From positions 24,735,068-24,799,067 of the forward strand of contig NC_090952.1 of the NCBI RefSeq assembly GCF_040807025.1: a stretch of DNA of 64,000 bases. The letters are read 5' to 3'. The DNA comes from Struthio camelus. Lineage: Eukaryota; Chordata; Aves; Struthioniformes; Struthionidae. The notes beneath the pieces were generated by a model. The model did not search any database. It worked only from the letters and a program-made list of their open reading frames with translations, and was not told the DNA's origin. Shown piece by piece: positions 14,410-25,300 of this stretch (positions within the stretch are counted from its first letter, which is position 1; each line of letters opens with the position of its first letter). A program made the position numbers and the translations under genes.

Positions 14410-14505
14410 CCCCCTCTGCTCAGTGCATGTAGAGATGCACCGAAGCTGAGCCTCCAGCCCCTTCTGCTCGGTGCATGTAGAGATGCACCAAAGCTGAGCA
14501 TCCAG
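14410..14505. repeat. Tandem duplication, two 48-bp units
   Basis: GTGCATGTAGAGATGCACC followed by RAAGCTGAGC recurs with a 48-bp period. The length is divisible by three, so the minus-strand open frame at 14259-14819 shows a 16-residue repeat. That frame has no other coding sign. Each unit also contains a small GTGCAT...ATGCAC palindrome. Confidence 0.9.
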
Positions 14506-16740
14506 CTCACGGGAGAGTGTGCCTGAGAGACTGCCCACACTCGCAGGTGCTCCCAGGGCTGGCAGCAGGGGCAGTGAGCAGGACAGGTGCCCGGGGTCCC
14601 AGCACAGTGGCAGAAGGGAGGCAGCACAAGCACCCCAGGGCATAGAGGCAAGGAGGTGGCCCATGCTTTCGCCCCGCTCCAGGTACCCCTAAACAGCAGA
14701 GCAGCTCCGTGCTTGTGTGCAAGTACCCAGCTGCGTTTTGACTGCTGTTGTCTAAACGGGCAGCAATAAAAAATGACTGATTGCAGTTCCCCTGCTTGCT
14801 TGCGCGCCTGTTTCCTCATCCACCCTGGGCCGCCTGGTTGTACATGCAGACGTGGATCTCAGGAGAGAAGGGGAAAGGCGTGAAGCGTAGCTCCTGCCAG
14901 GGAGGGAAGGGATTACCAGCTCCCTTCTCTCCACCTGGTCTGATCACCTTCCCCACCCACAGCCATCCGCACAGAAAGTCTCTCTCATCATCCTGGCACC
15001 TTTTATTAGCCAGCAAACTTTAGTAGACGTTTTTACAAAGCAGAAATCCCCTCCTCTTAAGCCTGCTCTGCCCTCCTGGCACTTGCACAGCAAATTTTGA
15101 AAATTGTGCTTTTATAGCACAAAGCAGATTTGTCCATCGCTCCACACGTAGCATTCACCGGGAAAAGCAAATTCTAGATTTTCACCGGTTCTGTGCAACA
15201 GAACCCAAGGAAACGCAACCCTCAAAAGCTGAAAAATGCCCACATTAAAGTAGTTTTGCTAAAAAAATGTGTTTTAGCCCTAGCTACTTAGTGCCAGGCT
15301 GTAATAATTGTACAAGGGGGTTATTTTTTATAAACATTGAGAACAATTTATCGGGCAGCAGCAGAGACATGACAGGAAAGAGTTTGATAGAGAACTACAA
15401 TAACAGCAGGTATTAAACATGGCATAAAGCATAGAAAATGGCCATTTGTCATTATGAGAGAGCCTGTGTGCCTCACAGATTGCTGTGCTGAGCTCTCTTG
15501 TGTCCCTGCTCCCAAACTGGAACAGATGAGCACACTGCCTGGGACAGTAACAGCAGCCACCTGTAACTCAGTCCTATGACCCCAGCTTTTGGAAGAGTGA
15601 TTGAGTCAAACCCAAAAGCCTACTTCCACCCAGATTTTCTGGGTTGTCTAGTCATTGTCCTTCTTCCAAAGTAGCATATAACACCATAAATATGCAGAAA
15701 TATCTGCATAACCCAGAAAAATATGTGATAAACCTCTCTGGGTTACATTGTAACTGGATTGATCCCCTCACTCACATTAGATTCACTTCCAAGCGCTAAA
15801 CGTGGCCACTATCCAGAAGGGCTTGTATAACCCAGACTCAAAGGTCTCTCGGGACTGCGGGAGGCGAGTAAGCAGCTCTTTGTGTGCTCCGTTGCTGTGC
15901 CAGGGCTTCGCCTCATTCTGTAGGTGACAGCAGTGGTTAGATGGACGCTTCAGGAACCAGGCTTCGTCGCGCTAGACCTTGTGCAAAACCCAGTCCCGGG
16001 AGGAGGCCTCTCTTGAATCCTTATTCTGAGACACAAGGAAGGACAGCGGCTCTCGGTGAGCCCAGTGTACAATGCCAACACAACCCCAAATATTTGCAGG
16101 CTCCAACAGGATACGATCAGTCTGGCACTCCCTTTGCTGACCTTCTTTCTGGCGGCAGCCCTCAGCCAGGGCCTGGCTCGCCGGCTGAGCATGCTCGTGT
16201 CTGCAGAGGCCGAAGCCAAGTACGGGCAGCCCTGAATTTCTTCTCTGCATCCAGTCTAAGTGATGCTGAACATTAGCTCTCTGCTTCCTTGCAAGCCACA
16301 TGATTCATCTTTTAAAACGAATTATCTTTCTCTATCTAATCTTTATCAACACTAGTGGAGACTGATTACTTTTCCGGGGAAGGGGAGCGGATGTCAATGT
16401 GAAACAGGCAGCAAGTACCGAGATAAAGATTAAGCTCAGGCTGCCTGTAGCAAAGCTAGTCAGACTTTCTCTGTTTTTTGGTTCCAGTAAGAAATTCTGC
16501 TCCAGAAGTTCTGCTTTCCTGGTTGCTCACAGAGAAATAATGAAAACCTGGAGCTGAAGAAGTTATGCACTGCAGGGAGATGTCCAGAGGAAACCGTGTT
16601 TGGACTCTGTTGAACATGCATCATTTGTGCCTGGCAAAGCATGCACAAGGGATGCAAAACTCATTAGGCGCTCCTGGCACCAATCTGCATGTTCTTGAAA
16701 CTAACTTAAAGTTTGCAAATACAATTTACAGAGTTTAAGT
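14506..16740. other. Non-coding stretch, no recognised feature
   Basis: No supported exon, RNA gene or repeat was seen. Small open frames overlap on both strands. Confidence 0.45.
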
Positions 16741-16754
16741 TCTGCTCTCAAGAA

Positions 16755-17190
16755 CGGCTGCATGAGATCAGACCAAAGACCCAGGCCGGTGTCTCATCTC
16801 CAGCCCCAGCCAGGCATGGGTGTCCAGGGCAGAGTGCAAGCAGCATTGTGGCCCCACTTTCCTGGGGCTCCCCCAGCTCCCAGGGGGCTCAGGGACCTCC
16901 TGAACCACAGGTAGGATCTTGGCCTTCAATTGACCTTGTCAGGGTTTTCCTCTTCATGGGCTTTTCTGAATGAATTTGAAGCCACGTAACCACTCGGCAC
17001 CCCACACCTCGTGGCAACAAGTTCCACAGCCAGACTGAGCATTGCACAAAATGTACCTTTTTCACTTTAAAAATTAAGACACACTGAACAAGCATTCCCT
17101 AGCCCTCTTTTCCATTCCTCTTATGATTTCATAGCTGTCCCTTGTGCCTGCTTTCCAACCCCGATTTCTGCAATGGGAAGTCCTAGTGGT
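16755..17190 (-). mobile_element. Old CR1-type LINE fragment
   Basis: The plus strand reads GAGATCAGACCAAAGACCCA near 16765, then AACAAGTTCCACAGCCAGAC near 17019, and CTTATGATTTCATAGCTGTC near 17119. This order is characteristic of antisense CR1 copies in sauropsids ('atcagaccaaaggcccat...agttccaca...atgattttatagac'). No reverse-transcriptase frame survives. Element orientation is inferred. Confidence 0.5.
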
Positions 17191-18859
17191 GGAGTTGAAC
17201 CCCTTCTGGCATGCCAGCCACCCTCCGGCCTCTCTCCATGCATCTCCAGCCCTGCTCCGGGGCTGGCTGAGCTGTGCACCGTCTTCAGGACACACAACTC
17301 ACCTCCCTACTAACCCCATGCTTCGCAGCGGCACTATTTTACCCTTTCAGAATCAGCCGAGGTGTCGGGCATGTATAAATCAGCTCAAGAAAGGTATCTG
17401 AAGCTCTCCCTGAGCTGGTTTTACGGGGAAGAAAATCTTCCTTAAATAGCCCTGGCCATGCTGTCCGTCAGCCTGGTGCCGGTGGAGTGGAGTGAGCGCG
17501 GCTAAGGCCACAGCTCTGCACTGTGATTCCCTCGGTGGCAGATCCGGTTTAGCAGGATGCTCCATCTCCCGTTCACCGCAGCATCGCCGTCCCGCGCCAC
17601 CTCCTCCCTCAGAGGTTTCTGCCTCTGGTTCATCCAATTTCTACAGCTCTACCTTATATTGGATTTACGGAGTGATACCATAACAAAAACGACCAGCGCT
17701 GTTTTGTCATTGTTGTTGTTGTTTGTGACAAGTCATTTCACAGAGGTGATTTGGAGAAGGGCCGTTGCTCAGTGCTAAGCAGTAAGCTGAGCAGTTTTGC
17801 GAAGCAGGCGCTGGGACCAGAGCTGGAGGAGCAGCGGGAAGAAGCACCTCTGAAATTGCATCTGGTGCCAAAAGGCTCCCAATGCACAGCCAACATCGGT
17901 CTGAGCTGACGAGCCAAGGCCAGTGCCCTGCGGCGGACGGTCTCTCCCAGCACGTACCTCGAATCATACGTATTTTGGTTGCTCCCATGTCACTGAACGA
18001 AGTGGCTTCCCGCTGGGGCAGGAGAGAGGATGAGGAGCGCCGGAGCCGGCGGCCGGCCCCTCGTCCCATCCACAGTCTGGACCAGAGCAGAGGTTTGCAT
18101 CCCGTGTTTCACTCAGACACCCAGGTGGGCTGTGTTATTTAGACAGGAATTGACCTATAAAATCAAGGGAAATATTCACGTGGGAACCGTCCGTTCAGTA
18201 TAATATCTTTTTCTTTCCTCATTCCCTTCATTGAATGCCCTTTGTCTACAATGCACGGATTTCAGCTCATTTTTACCCTTCCCTGCATTGTCTGCCCAAA
18301 AGGCAGATCTGCACAGAAGATCTGCAGCTGCCCCAGGGCTCCCAGGAAGCCAAGATTAGGCATCCCTTCAAGGCTGAATGTTAACTTTTGAAAAACAACT
18401 AACCGATGCAATTAGGGTGAAATGTTTTTTTCTCTTTAAAGGGTTGCGTCAGTATTGTCCCTATTTGCATCACAGTTAGAGCTAAATCGGAAAAGATTTT
18501 TTCGTCCTTCAAATAGTTTTAAAGCAATAATGATTTCCTCATTCCAAAAAAAGCAGAAAAGTCAAAATGTCAACTCCCTTCTCACCTGTTTTCCAAAGCA
18601 GCTTGGATTGAGCAAAGCACATTTTAATTTCACAAGAGGTTTTTGCTAACCTTCAAAATTTTTCTTTTTCAGTCCTTTGTAGCCTATATTGACTAATTTC
18701 TTAAAAGAAAAGAGCATTCACCCTAAAAAGCAAAATCACTTTGAAAAACGTTGAAATTAAGTTTCTCCCGACAAAGTAAAACCTTCTTCCCCCCTGTAAT
18801 TTCTTTGGGGCCGGCAGGTACTAGTTTGCTCCACGACCAGTTCTGGTTTCAACCTCTTG
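17191..18859. other. Non-coding stretch with moderate CpG around 17.45-18.06 kb
   Basis: No domain or exon was recognised. The 17.45-18.06 kb part has more CpG than its surroundings but falls short of an island by eye. It also holds a (TTG)n run at about 17711-17722. Confidence 0.4.
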
Positions 18860-19530
18860 GGATTTGCTGGTGGAACGGCTTTTGGGGGACGTTCCCAGCA
18901 CGCTGGGAAGGGGACCCACAGGACGCACGTTCCCATGCGCGCGCAGAGCTCTCCCCAGCGCCCCGGCAGCTCCCGAAAACCAGCTCTGCTCACGCTGTTG
19001 CAAGGACACAGCGGCTACAAGCGTGGAGAGCAAGAACAGGGGTGAGGCTCAGCTGAGCTTCTGGGATTGGGAGGCAAAAACTGTCACCAAACTGAGTTGT
19101 GGAGGTGGAAAGATCCCTTTCTTGGTGACAGCCAGTCAGGCAAGATACGCTTTCCCAGCTCCAGCTTGCAGAGGCCAGAGGAGTTTTAAGGGAGGGGCTG
19201 CATCGCTACTGCAGCGCTCGGCTCGGAGCTGCGCGGGGAGCACCGGGTATCCTTTTCATACACCTGGAACACGAAAAAAGACCTTTCGATACGGCAGGTC
19301 TGATCTGGAGCTCAGACGCCGTTCGGCAGCCACCAGGCAGGCAGGAGCAAGTGCCGAACGACTGAGCTTTAAGGCTACTGCTTCATAATACAACCCCCAG
19401 AGCGGCAGCGCATCGGGAGCAGGGCGAGCGCCGGACCTGGACCCACCCCGGGCCTTCGCCCCCTGCGCCAGGAGCGGAGCCGGGAGAGCCACGAGCCCGC
19501 GCTGCTCTCTGCTGGCTAGCACACCTCCAC
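18860..19530. promoter_or_regulatory. Orphan CpG-rich patch downstream of SLC6A14
   Basis: Two CpG clusters (about 18.92-19.02 kb, with a GCGCGCGC-like core, and 19.19-19.52 kb) lie about 1 kb past the inferred SLC6A14 poly(A) site. No convincing exon was found. The open frames on both strands are composition-driven. Confidence 0.35.
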
Positions 19531-20479
19531 GCAGCCCTGGCTTGAAAACATGCTCGTGCAAATAGGTACTGTGGGAGAAGTGAAATTACTTTTTTTTTTT
19601 ATTATTTGATCGCAAGCATAGGAAGAGCGTTCACAGTGGAAATAAGGTTTTGCTTTTAAAATTGCTTCTGTAAACCCAGCCCCTAACTAATCCTCCACAT
19701 GCATATACAAATGCCAGTTCAAATACCTCTTTTTAAACATTTCCGCGTTATGGATGTGGCTTTCAGACTCTCTGGAACTGTCCATGTCTGTGTTCCCTTT
19801 GCTGACTGAAAACATACTTGCATTTTGAGCCAATCCAAGCTGAACGTACTTGTTTTTTCATGTTCTACTTTTCTCTTTCCAAGAGTTTTCCTTTCACTCA
19901 GATTTGGTGTGACTGAAGCAGAACCCGCTGCTTTTAATCTTTTTTTTTTTCTTTTATGTATTTATTTTTCTTTGAGGAAAGAGAAAAGCGTTCAGGCCAC
20001 CTGTCCAGCAATGAGCATCCTCCCTTACAGGGAACGCACAGGGAGGCCTTGCTGATTTTTCAGTAGTCCCAACAAGCAGGAGCGTGCAGGGTAAGGCAGA
20101 TGTCCAGCTCTGCACAGTCCAGCCTTCCTCCACGGGCAGCGCTGACTTGTAAAGACACCGAAAGGCTCCTCAGCAAACGCCAGTGCTCAGCAACATAAGC
20201 GAGAGTCAGCCCACCCAAAGGGCCAGCAGAAAGACTCGGTGCACTGGGAAGGGGTGAGAGACCCTGACCCTAGAGCAGCCGAGAGCAGGAGAGGCATCCT
20301 CTTAACCAGCTCCTGTCACAAGTTCCAGTCCCATAGTCCTCATCAACTCCCAGGCAGCTTTTCCATGCCCAAAATCAGGGCTATTGCATTAGGCCCTAAC
20401 TTCTACGAGAAAATGCTTCCTGGATGCGGAACCTGTCCAGTTCAGTCTCCCGCAGCCTTCGGATCATGAAAGGCACACT

Positions 20480-20562
20480 GGTACCTCCCCACCCCACCAA
20501 ATCCCACCACAATGCCACACAAATTCTCCAAAAACATTACAAACAGAAAAGTACATTTTATT
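20480..20562 (-). terminator. Likely main polyadenylation site of SLC6A14
   Basis: On the minus strand there is AATAAA at 20557-20562. It is followed after 30-40 nt by a GU-rich stretch (TTTGTGTGGCATTGTGG, then further GGT repeats) at about 20480-20525. A signal with a downstream GU element is the canonical metazoan cleavage layout. Confidence 0.6.
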
Positions 20563-22182
20563 TGCTATAAAGTGTTGATTTGTCACAAAAAAAATGCCAG
20601 TATAAAATGTATACTGAGGTATGGAGCTCGGGCAACAAGCCACTATCCACATTCCTTTGTGTCCAGAAACGGTGACAAAGCCCTGAGAAGAAGTGACGGA
20701 CAGAAACTCTGCCATAGTGTTCCCAAAGAACAGTTATCACAGCGAGAGAGACTTTCCTCAGCACACAAAATGTACGGATTCAGTCAACAGATCTTTTTTG
20801 TTTGTTGGTTTAATCAGGGATGCTTTTGTATTATGAGTGAAGTCAGGTTCTCTTAACCTAACCCACTACTTCCTACGCAGAAGTACAAGTCTGTGTTCCC
20901 AAATGCATTACAAACTGCATTTTTCTTAATGCCCCAACTCCTGGAGTTACCTTATAATGCAAAGCTCTGCTCTCATTCCTCAAGAGAAGCTGAGAAATGT
21001 CCAGTCTTAGAGACATCAAAGCAGAATCAAACAGAAGATCTGAACACTTCCAGAGTTTCCAAATTATCTCATTATTTTGAATGCCCCAAACCGCATGATT
21101 TTGGAGTATTTGGACAAGGCATTGTTGTATTACAAGGCAGTTTTAACCTTCACTTAGGGTGAACCTCTGCTTCTTTTGGCTGTTCCACAAGACGGATGCA
21201 CTATTTGAATCTTCAAAATCACTTCGGTCTGGGCCCTTTGCAAGGAAGAATCCCAGCCAGAGTGAAAGAAGATGCAGAGAACAAACTGATCGCTAAAGCC
21301 TTGATGAATACAGGGGGAGCAGATGCAGCAGAAATCAAAGGTTACTATTTCATTCTGCAGGTTCTGAGCTATGGGGACATGTGGTTTTTGAATTACAGAT
21401 ACACGAATAGTGAACATGGAACATGACATAAAAGATGACCCTTTGGGGACTGCTGGCAGAACAGTGATAAATATAAGGAAGCTTGCTTTTCACCACGTTT
21501 CAGCCTTATTTTGTGGCAAGGCAATTTTTTTGCCCCTTAATATTTATATATACGGACAAAATACACACACTTTAGTCCACATTAAATCCTGAGCAGCCTC
21601 ACAGCATTGAGCAAGTCTTAGACAGGAAAAAAAAAAAAAAAAAAGAAGTTATTCATATTCCCTGGGCTACAGGGCCAGGCAGCAGCATACCCACTCACCC
21701 CTCTGCTGGCTGTGCATCCCTGGGGAGCACAAAGCACAGCAGAAGATGGTAACTGCGCACAGGCTGTAGTATTTAGGCGCATGCAAGCACAGCACCATTT
21801 GGCTCAAACTTCACATAGCTGGAGAGCACCAGTATGTGTCTTTATTTTCTTCCACACCAGCATCTGCAGTCCAGCTGGATACTGGTTGGACTGGGTCAAG
21901 CACGCCCAGCCCATCAGCCTGGGCAGGCTGGAATCCATTTTCCTGCCCTCTTAACCTAAATATGTGGGGAGATCAGTGTCTAATTTAGAATCTGTTGCTC
22001 CCCAAACATACTGTACTAAAAATAAATAATATGGCTTGCTTTCATCTGCAGGTTGGGTTTTCGAGGGCAGGGGATCGATTTGGGTTATGTTTTGTTTTTC
22101 GATTTTTCATTGTCACCTTCTAATAGTTTTTTTTTTTTTTAAATTGCATTTATGTTAAAAATTTGTCATCCAAACCGGCATC
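20530..22182 (-). other. SLC6A14: SLC6A14 3' UTR (inferred)
   Basis: This is the stretch from the stop codon to the best polyadenylation signal, about 1.65 kb. No open frame of note occurs. It includes a T18 run (A on the plus strand at about 21630-21647) and an internal AATAAA at 21841-21846 (minus strand) that could give a shorter 3' UTR. The extent is inferred; there is no transcript evidence. Confidence 0.55.
21841..21846 (-). terminator. Possible proximal polyadenylation signal of SLC6A14
   Basis: An AATAAA on the minus strand, 337 bp past the stop codon. The downstream GU element is weak compared with the distal site, so use is uncertain. Confidence 0.3.
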
Positions 22183-22332
22183 TCATTCTTGTTTGTATAC
22201 GAAGCCAGACACAGTGGGGATCTCATGTTCTTTTTCCTTTTTGGGATCTACAATATGGCTGTATCTTTCTCCTCGATGGCATTCCAAATAGGGCCCCCAG
22301 GTTGCAGCTGGCCTGCAGCAGCTTGCAATGCG
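22183..22332 (-). CDS. SLC6A14: SLC6A14 exon 14 (C-terminal tail and stop)
   Basis: Acceptor ttccag|CGCATT; 49 codons, then TGA at 22183-22185. The cytoplasmic tail reads [17 protein letters not shown], then HRGERY and [16 protein letters not shown], aligning end to end with the human tail. Human SLC6A14 is reported to end in a PDZ-binding-type motif. Here the last residues are FVYKQE, so that terminal motif does not look conserved. Confidence 0.95.
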   Translation of the reverse strand, partial: RIASCCRPAATWGPYLECHRGERYSHIVDPKKEKEHEIPTVSGFVYKQE

Positions 22333-25300
22333 CTGGAAAGCGAGAACAAAAGAGGCATTTAATGTCTTATCTTAGTTCCAGGCACTCTTCCGTTATGTAA
22401 AAGTGTAACATTAAATGTGTCCTGCAACTCAACATACGGCAAACAAACTACTGCTTTGTTTAGTTGTTTTTAAAGGTTCCAAATGTCCTTGGTTTCAGAG
22501 GACTCTAGTCACTGAAATCAAACAAGCAAGGAGAGCTATGACCAACAGGACTCTTTGGTAAAGCCTGGCAAGAATTATAACAGGAATTATAACAGAAATT
22601 ATAACAGAAACCAGGAAAATCACTACTGAACGTGTGGGTGTACTCCCAAGAAATCAGACTGTCTTCATATCAGAACACAGCAGGGCAAATTTGCCTCTGG
22701 TACAACTTCCAAAGATGTGTTTTGATCTAAAAATCCCGTTAATGAAAATCTCCAGGTATTGAACATGCTCGAGAAGACAGCACAAGCTTTCCTGATAATG
22801 CCAAGGAGAGCAAGATCTGAGTCTATGACAGCTGGGTTTCTTTTGCCCTTACCTGACAGAGGTTTCCTTCAGCTCTAACTATCTTTAGAATAGCAACAAT
22901 GGGAATCCAGATGACACAGAAGATAATCATACACCAGCCAACAGCAGTTCCCCACGTTGGATACAGGACTGAGCCATATGTGGGAGTAGAAAACGTGACC
23001 AGGGACCAGACCAAAATTGCCTATTTAAAATAAAAAAAAAAAAAAATTGGAGGGAGAAAAGTTGATTTCAAAGTGATTCAAACTTGCACTGAATACTGTG
23101 TTTCCCAGTTAGTTACTATAGGACCGGCTGCAATTCTGCACAGCTCCCTCTTGCTTTCCGAACGTGAGATTTGTTGTGCAGGATTTGGTATTCAAACATG
23201 GCCTAGCAGTAAGATTGAAGGCCAGAACTGGAAGACGACACTGCTATGCAGTCCAACATGTTAACTACATCTTCATGTTTAAAGAGAAATAGACGTCTGG
23301 GTTCTACTCGGTTCTTACACTGAAGGGTATACGCTGTGTTGAAAGAGCTCAGCACCTTTCTCCTTTTGTTTTAGTCCTATATTTACAGAAGAAATGTTGG
23401 CAAATATTCTTGCAGATGTAAGATATTTATAAGAAGCGTTTCTTACGCTCTGGAGAGACTAAAGATAAGGTTGTGGCCAGAACAACTTGCCACTGCTCCT
23501 GGGCTTGTGGCATTTTGCTTGTGTTTTTTTACCCAGATGCTGCACCTATTAAGGCCAAGAACAACATGACAGGGTAGAGAAGGAGCTTAGTGAGACAGAA
23601 GAACAGCTGGACATTCAAAGAGCAAACTCGCACCAGGGATCTGTCCAGAAAACAGGATTTCTCTCCAATGGGAAATTCTAGGTTTTCAACATGTTTTTTC
23701 AGTCTGAAATGAAGAAACGCCAACTGCTAGTCCGATTGCTGCAAGTTATTCCTGAGACTGTAGACCCAGCTTATTAGCAACTGCTCTGAAGGCCTGACCT
23801 ACCCTGAAGATGACCCAAGGTGGAACGGTATGTATTGGAAAGGGATAGCCTGTAGGTTGCTTCAGCCATATCCCATCTCTATACGTAAGGCCTGGGAATT
23901 CAGCCCTGATTCTTTACATGGAAGCCTGTTTAATACCAAATGATTAAGTTGCGTGACACTAACGTAATTCAGCCATTTGCACTCACCGTTAAGAGCACAG
24001 GAGTAATGAAAAACCAGCACAACCTCCACCACAACCAGAAGAAACACTTCTTCTTTCCAATCATCATTTCAATGTCTTCAATAAATCTGTTTCCTCCTGT
24101 TGAAAGACAGTAATATAATATACCGTAAAGTAGGCTTCTATCATGCCAGTGCAGTTACTCAGAAATTATATAGGGAGGGAGACAGAATGGTCAAGGTCAG
24201 CTTCCCCAGTTCTATGATAATTGGGTGAAAGGCTTTAACAGTTAAGATGTTATAAGCATTTTATTGCAGGAATTAACGTTTAATATACAACGTGCCTGCA
24301 ACTGTTTGTATTGTCAGTTCAGGGTTTTTCAGTGTACAGAATTTACCATAAATGTAGATGACTCCTATTATTTCCAGGACAGCTGCAATAAGGATTCCCC
24401 ATCCAGCACAGAAATGATCTATTAAGTTAACCCAGTAAATTCCCGCCTGTAGAATAAAGAATAAACAGGTAAAGATATACCCAGTCCTAGTAACTTTTTA
24501 TGCAGATAGAATAAGTCGTGTTGTTCAAGTTAATTTAACTAACCATCAGTATAAGTTTTTAAAATTCCTGATTGTCTGGGTTAAGTACTGATTTGTGAAC
24601 ATTATTTCATTCAAGTTCTCTATGTAAAGTTGAAAAATGCACCTGAAGAAATACTGCAGATCTGTAGATTAACAACTTAGACATACATATATGCAAAATA
24701 TATTTAAACAGCTAATAGCAGGATTCAAATTTGTAACTGACAACACTAAAGCTGATGCTTTAATAAGGATCTACAGGTACAGCTGTACCAGTTACCTGTT
24801 CTAGTAGGCTTGTACACTCTCTCACATACAAGTTTCCCACGTGGGTTAAACACAACTTTAAACACCAGTATGCAATAGCAGAAACACAGAACAAGCTTTA
24901 TACCATTTCACTCTCTTATAAATTAAGTCCTTTGCAAATTTCCTTGTCGTTGTGTTTCGCATCGTATGTGCTTTGCTTGACTATACAACCATTTGTTCAC
25001 CATGGCTATCTTCTTTACATGCTGAGTGTAATTATCTATATAAATCTACATTCCTAGATACAGCCATTACGATGAATCTTTACACCCTTAAAAGCAATTG
25101 CCTCTACAAAGCGTACATGCTGTACTGAAAACTTCTAATAAATACATTTCAGAAGGAATAGCCAAACTATCCACAGATGTTTTTGATCTAATGGGCTTTT
25201 AGGACTTGAATAGGCTATTTCTTGAAAGCTGTGCTCTTTGGTAAACAGTTCTGGACACAGGATTCCATCAGCTTCTAGTAACAGTTCCCACAGCGTTGCG

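Noticed and set aside
14259..14819. 186-codon open frame on the minus strand
   Set aside because: Its length is partly due to a 48-bp tandem duplication. The residue mix is not protein-like and no domain is visible.
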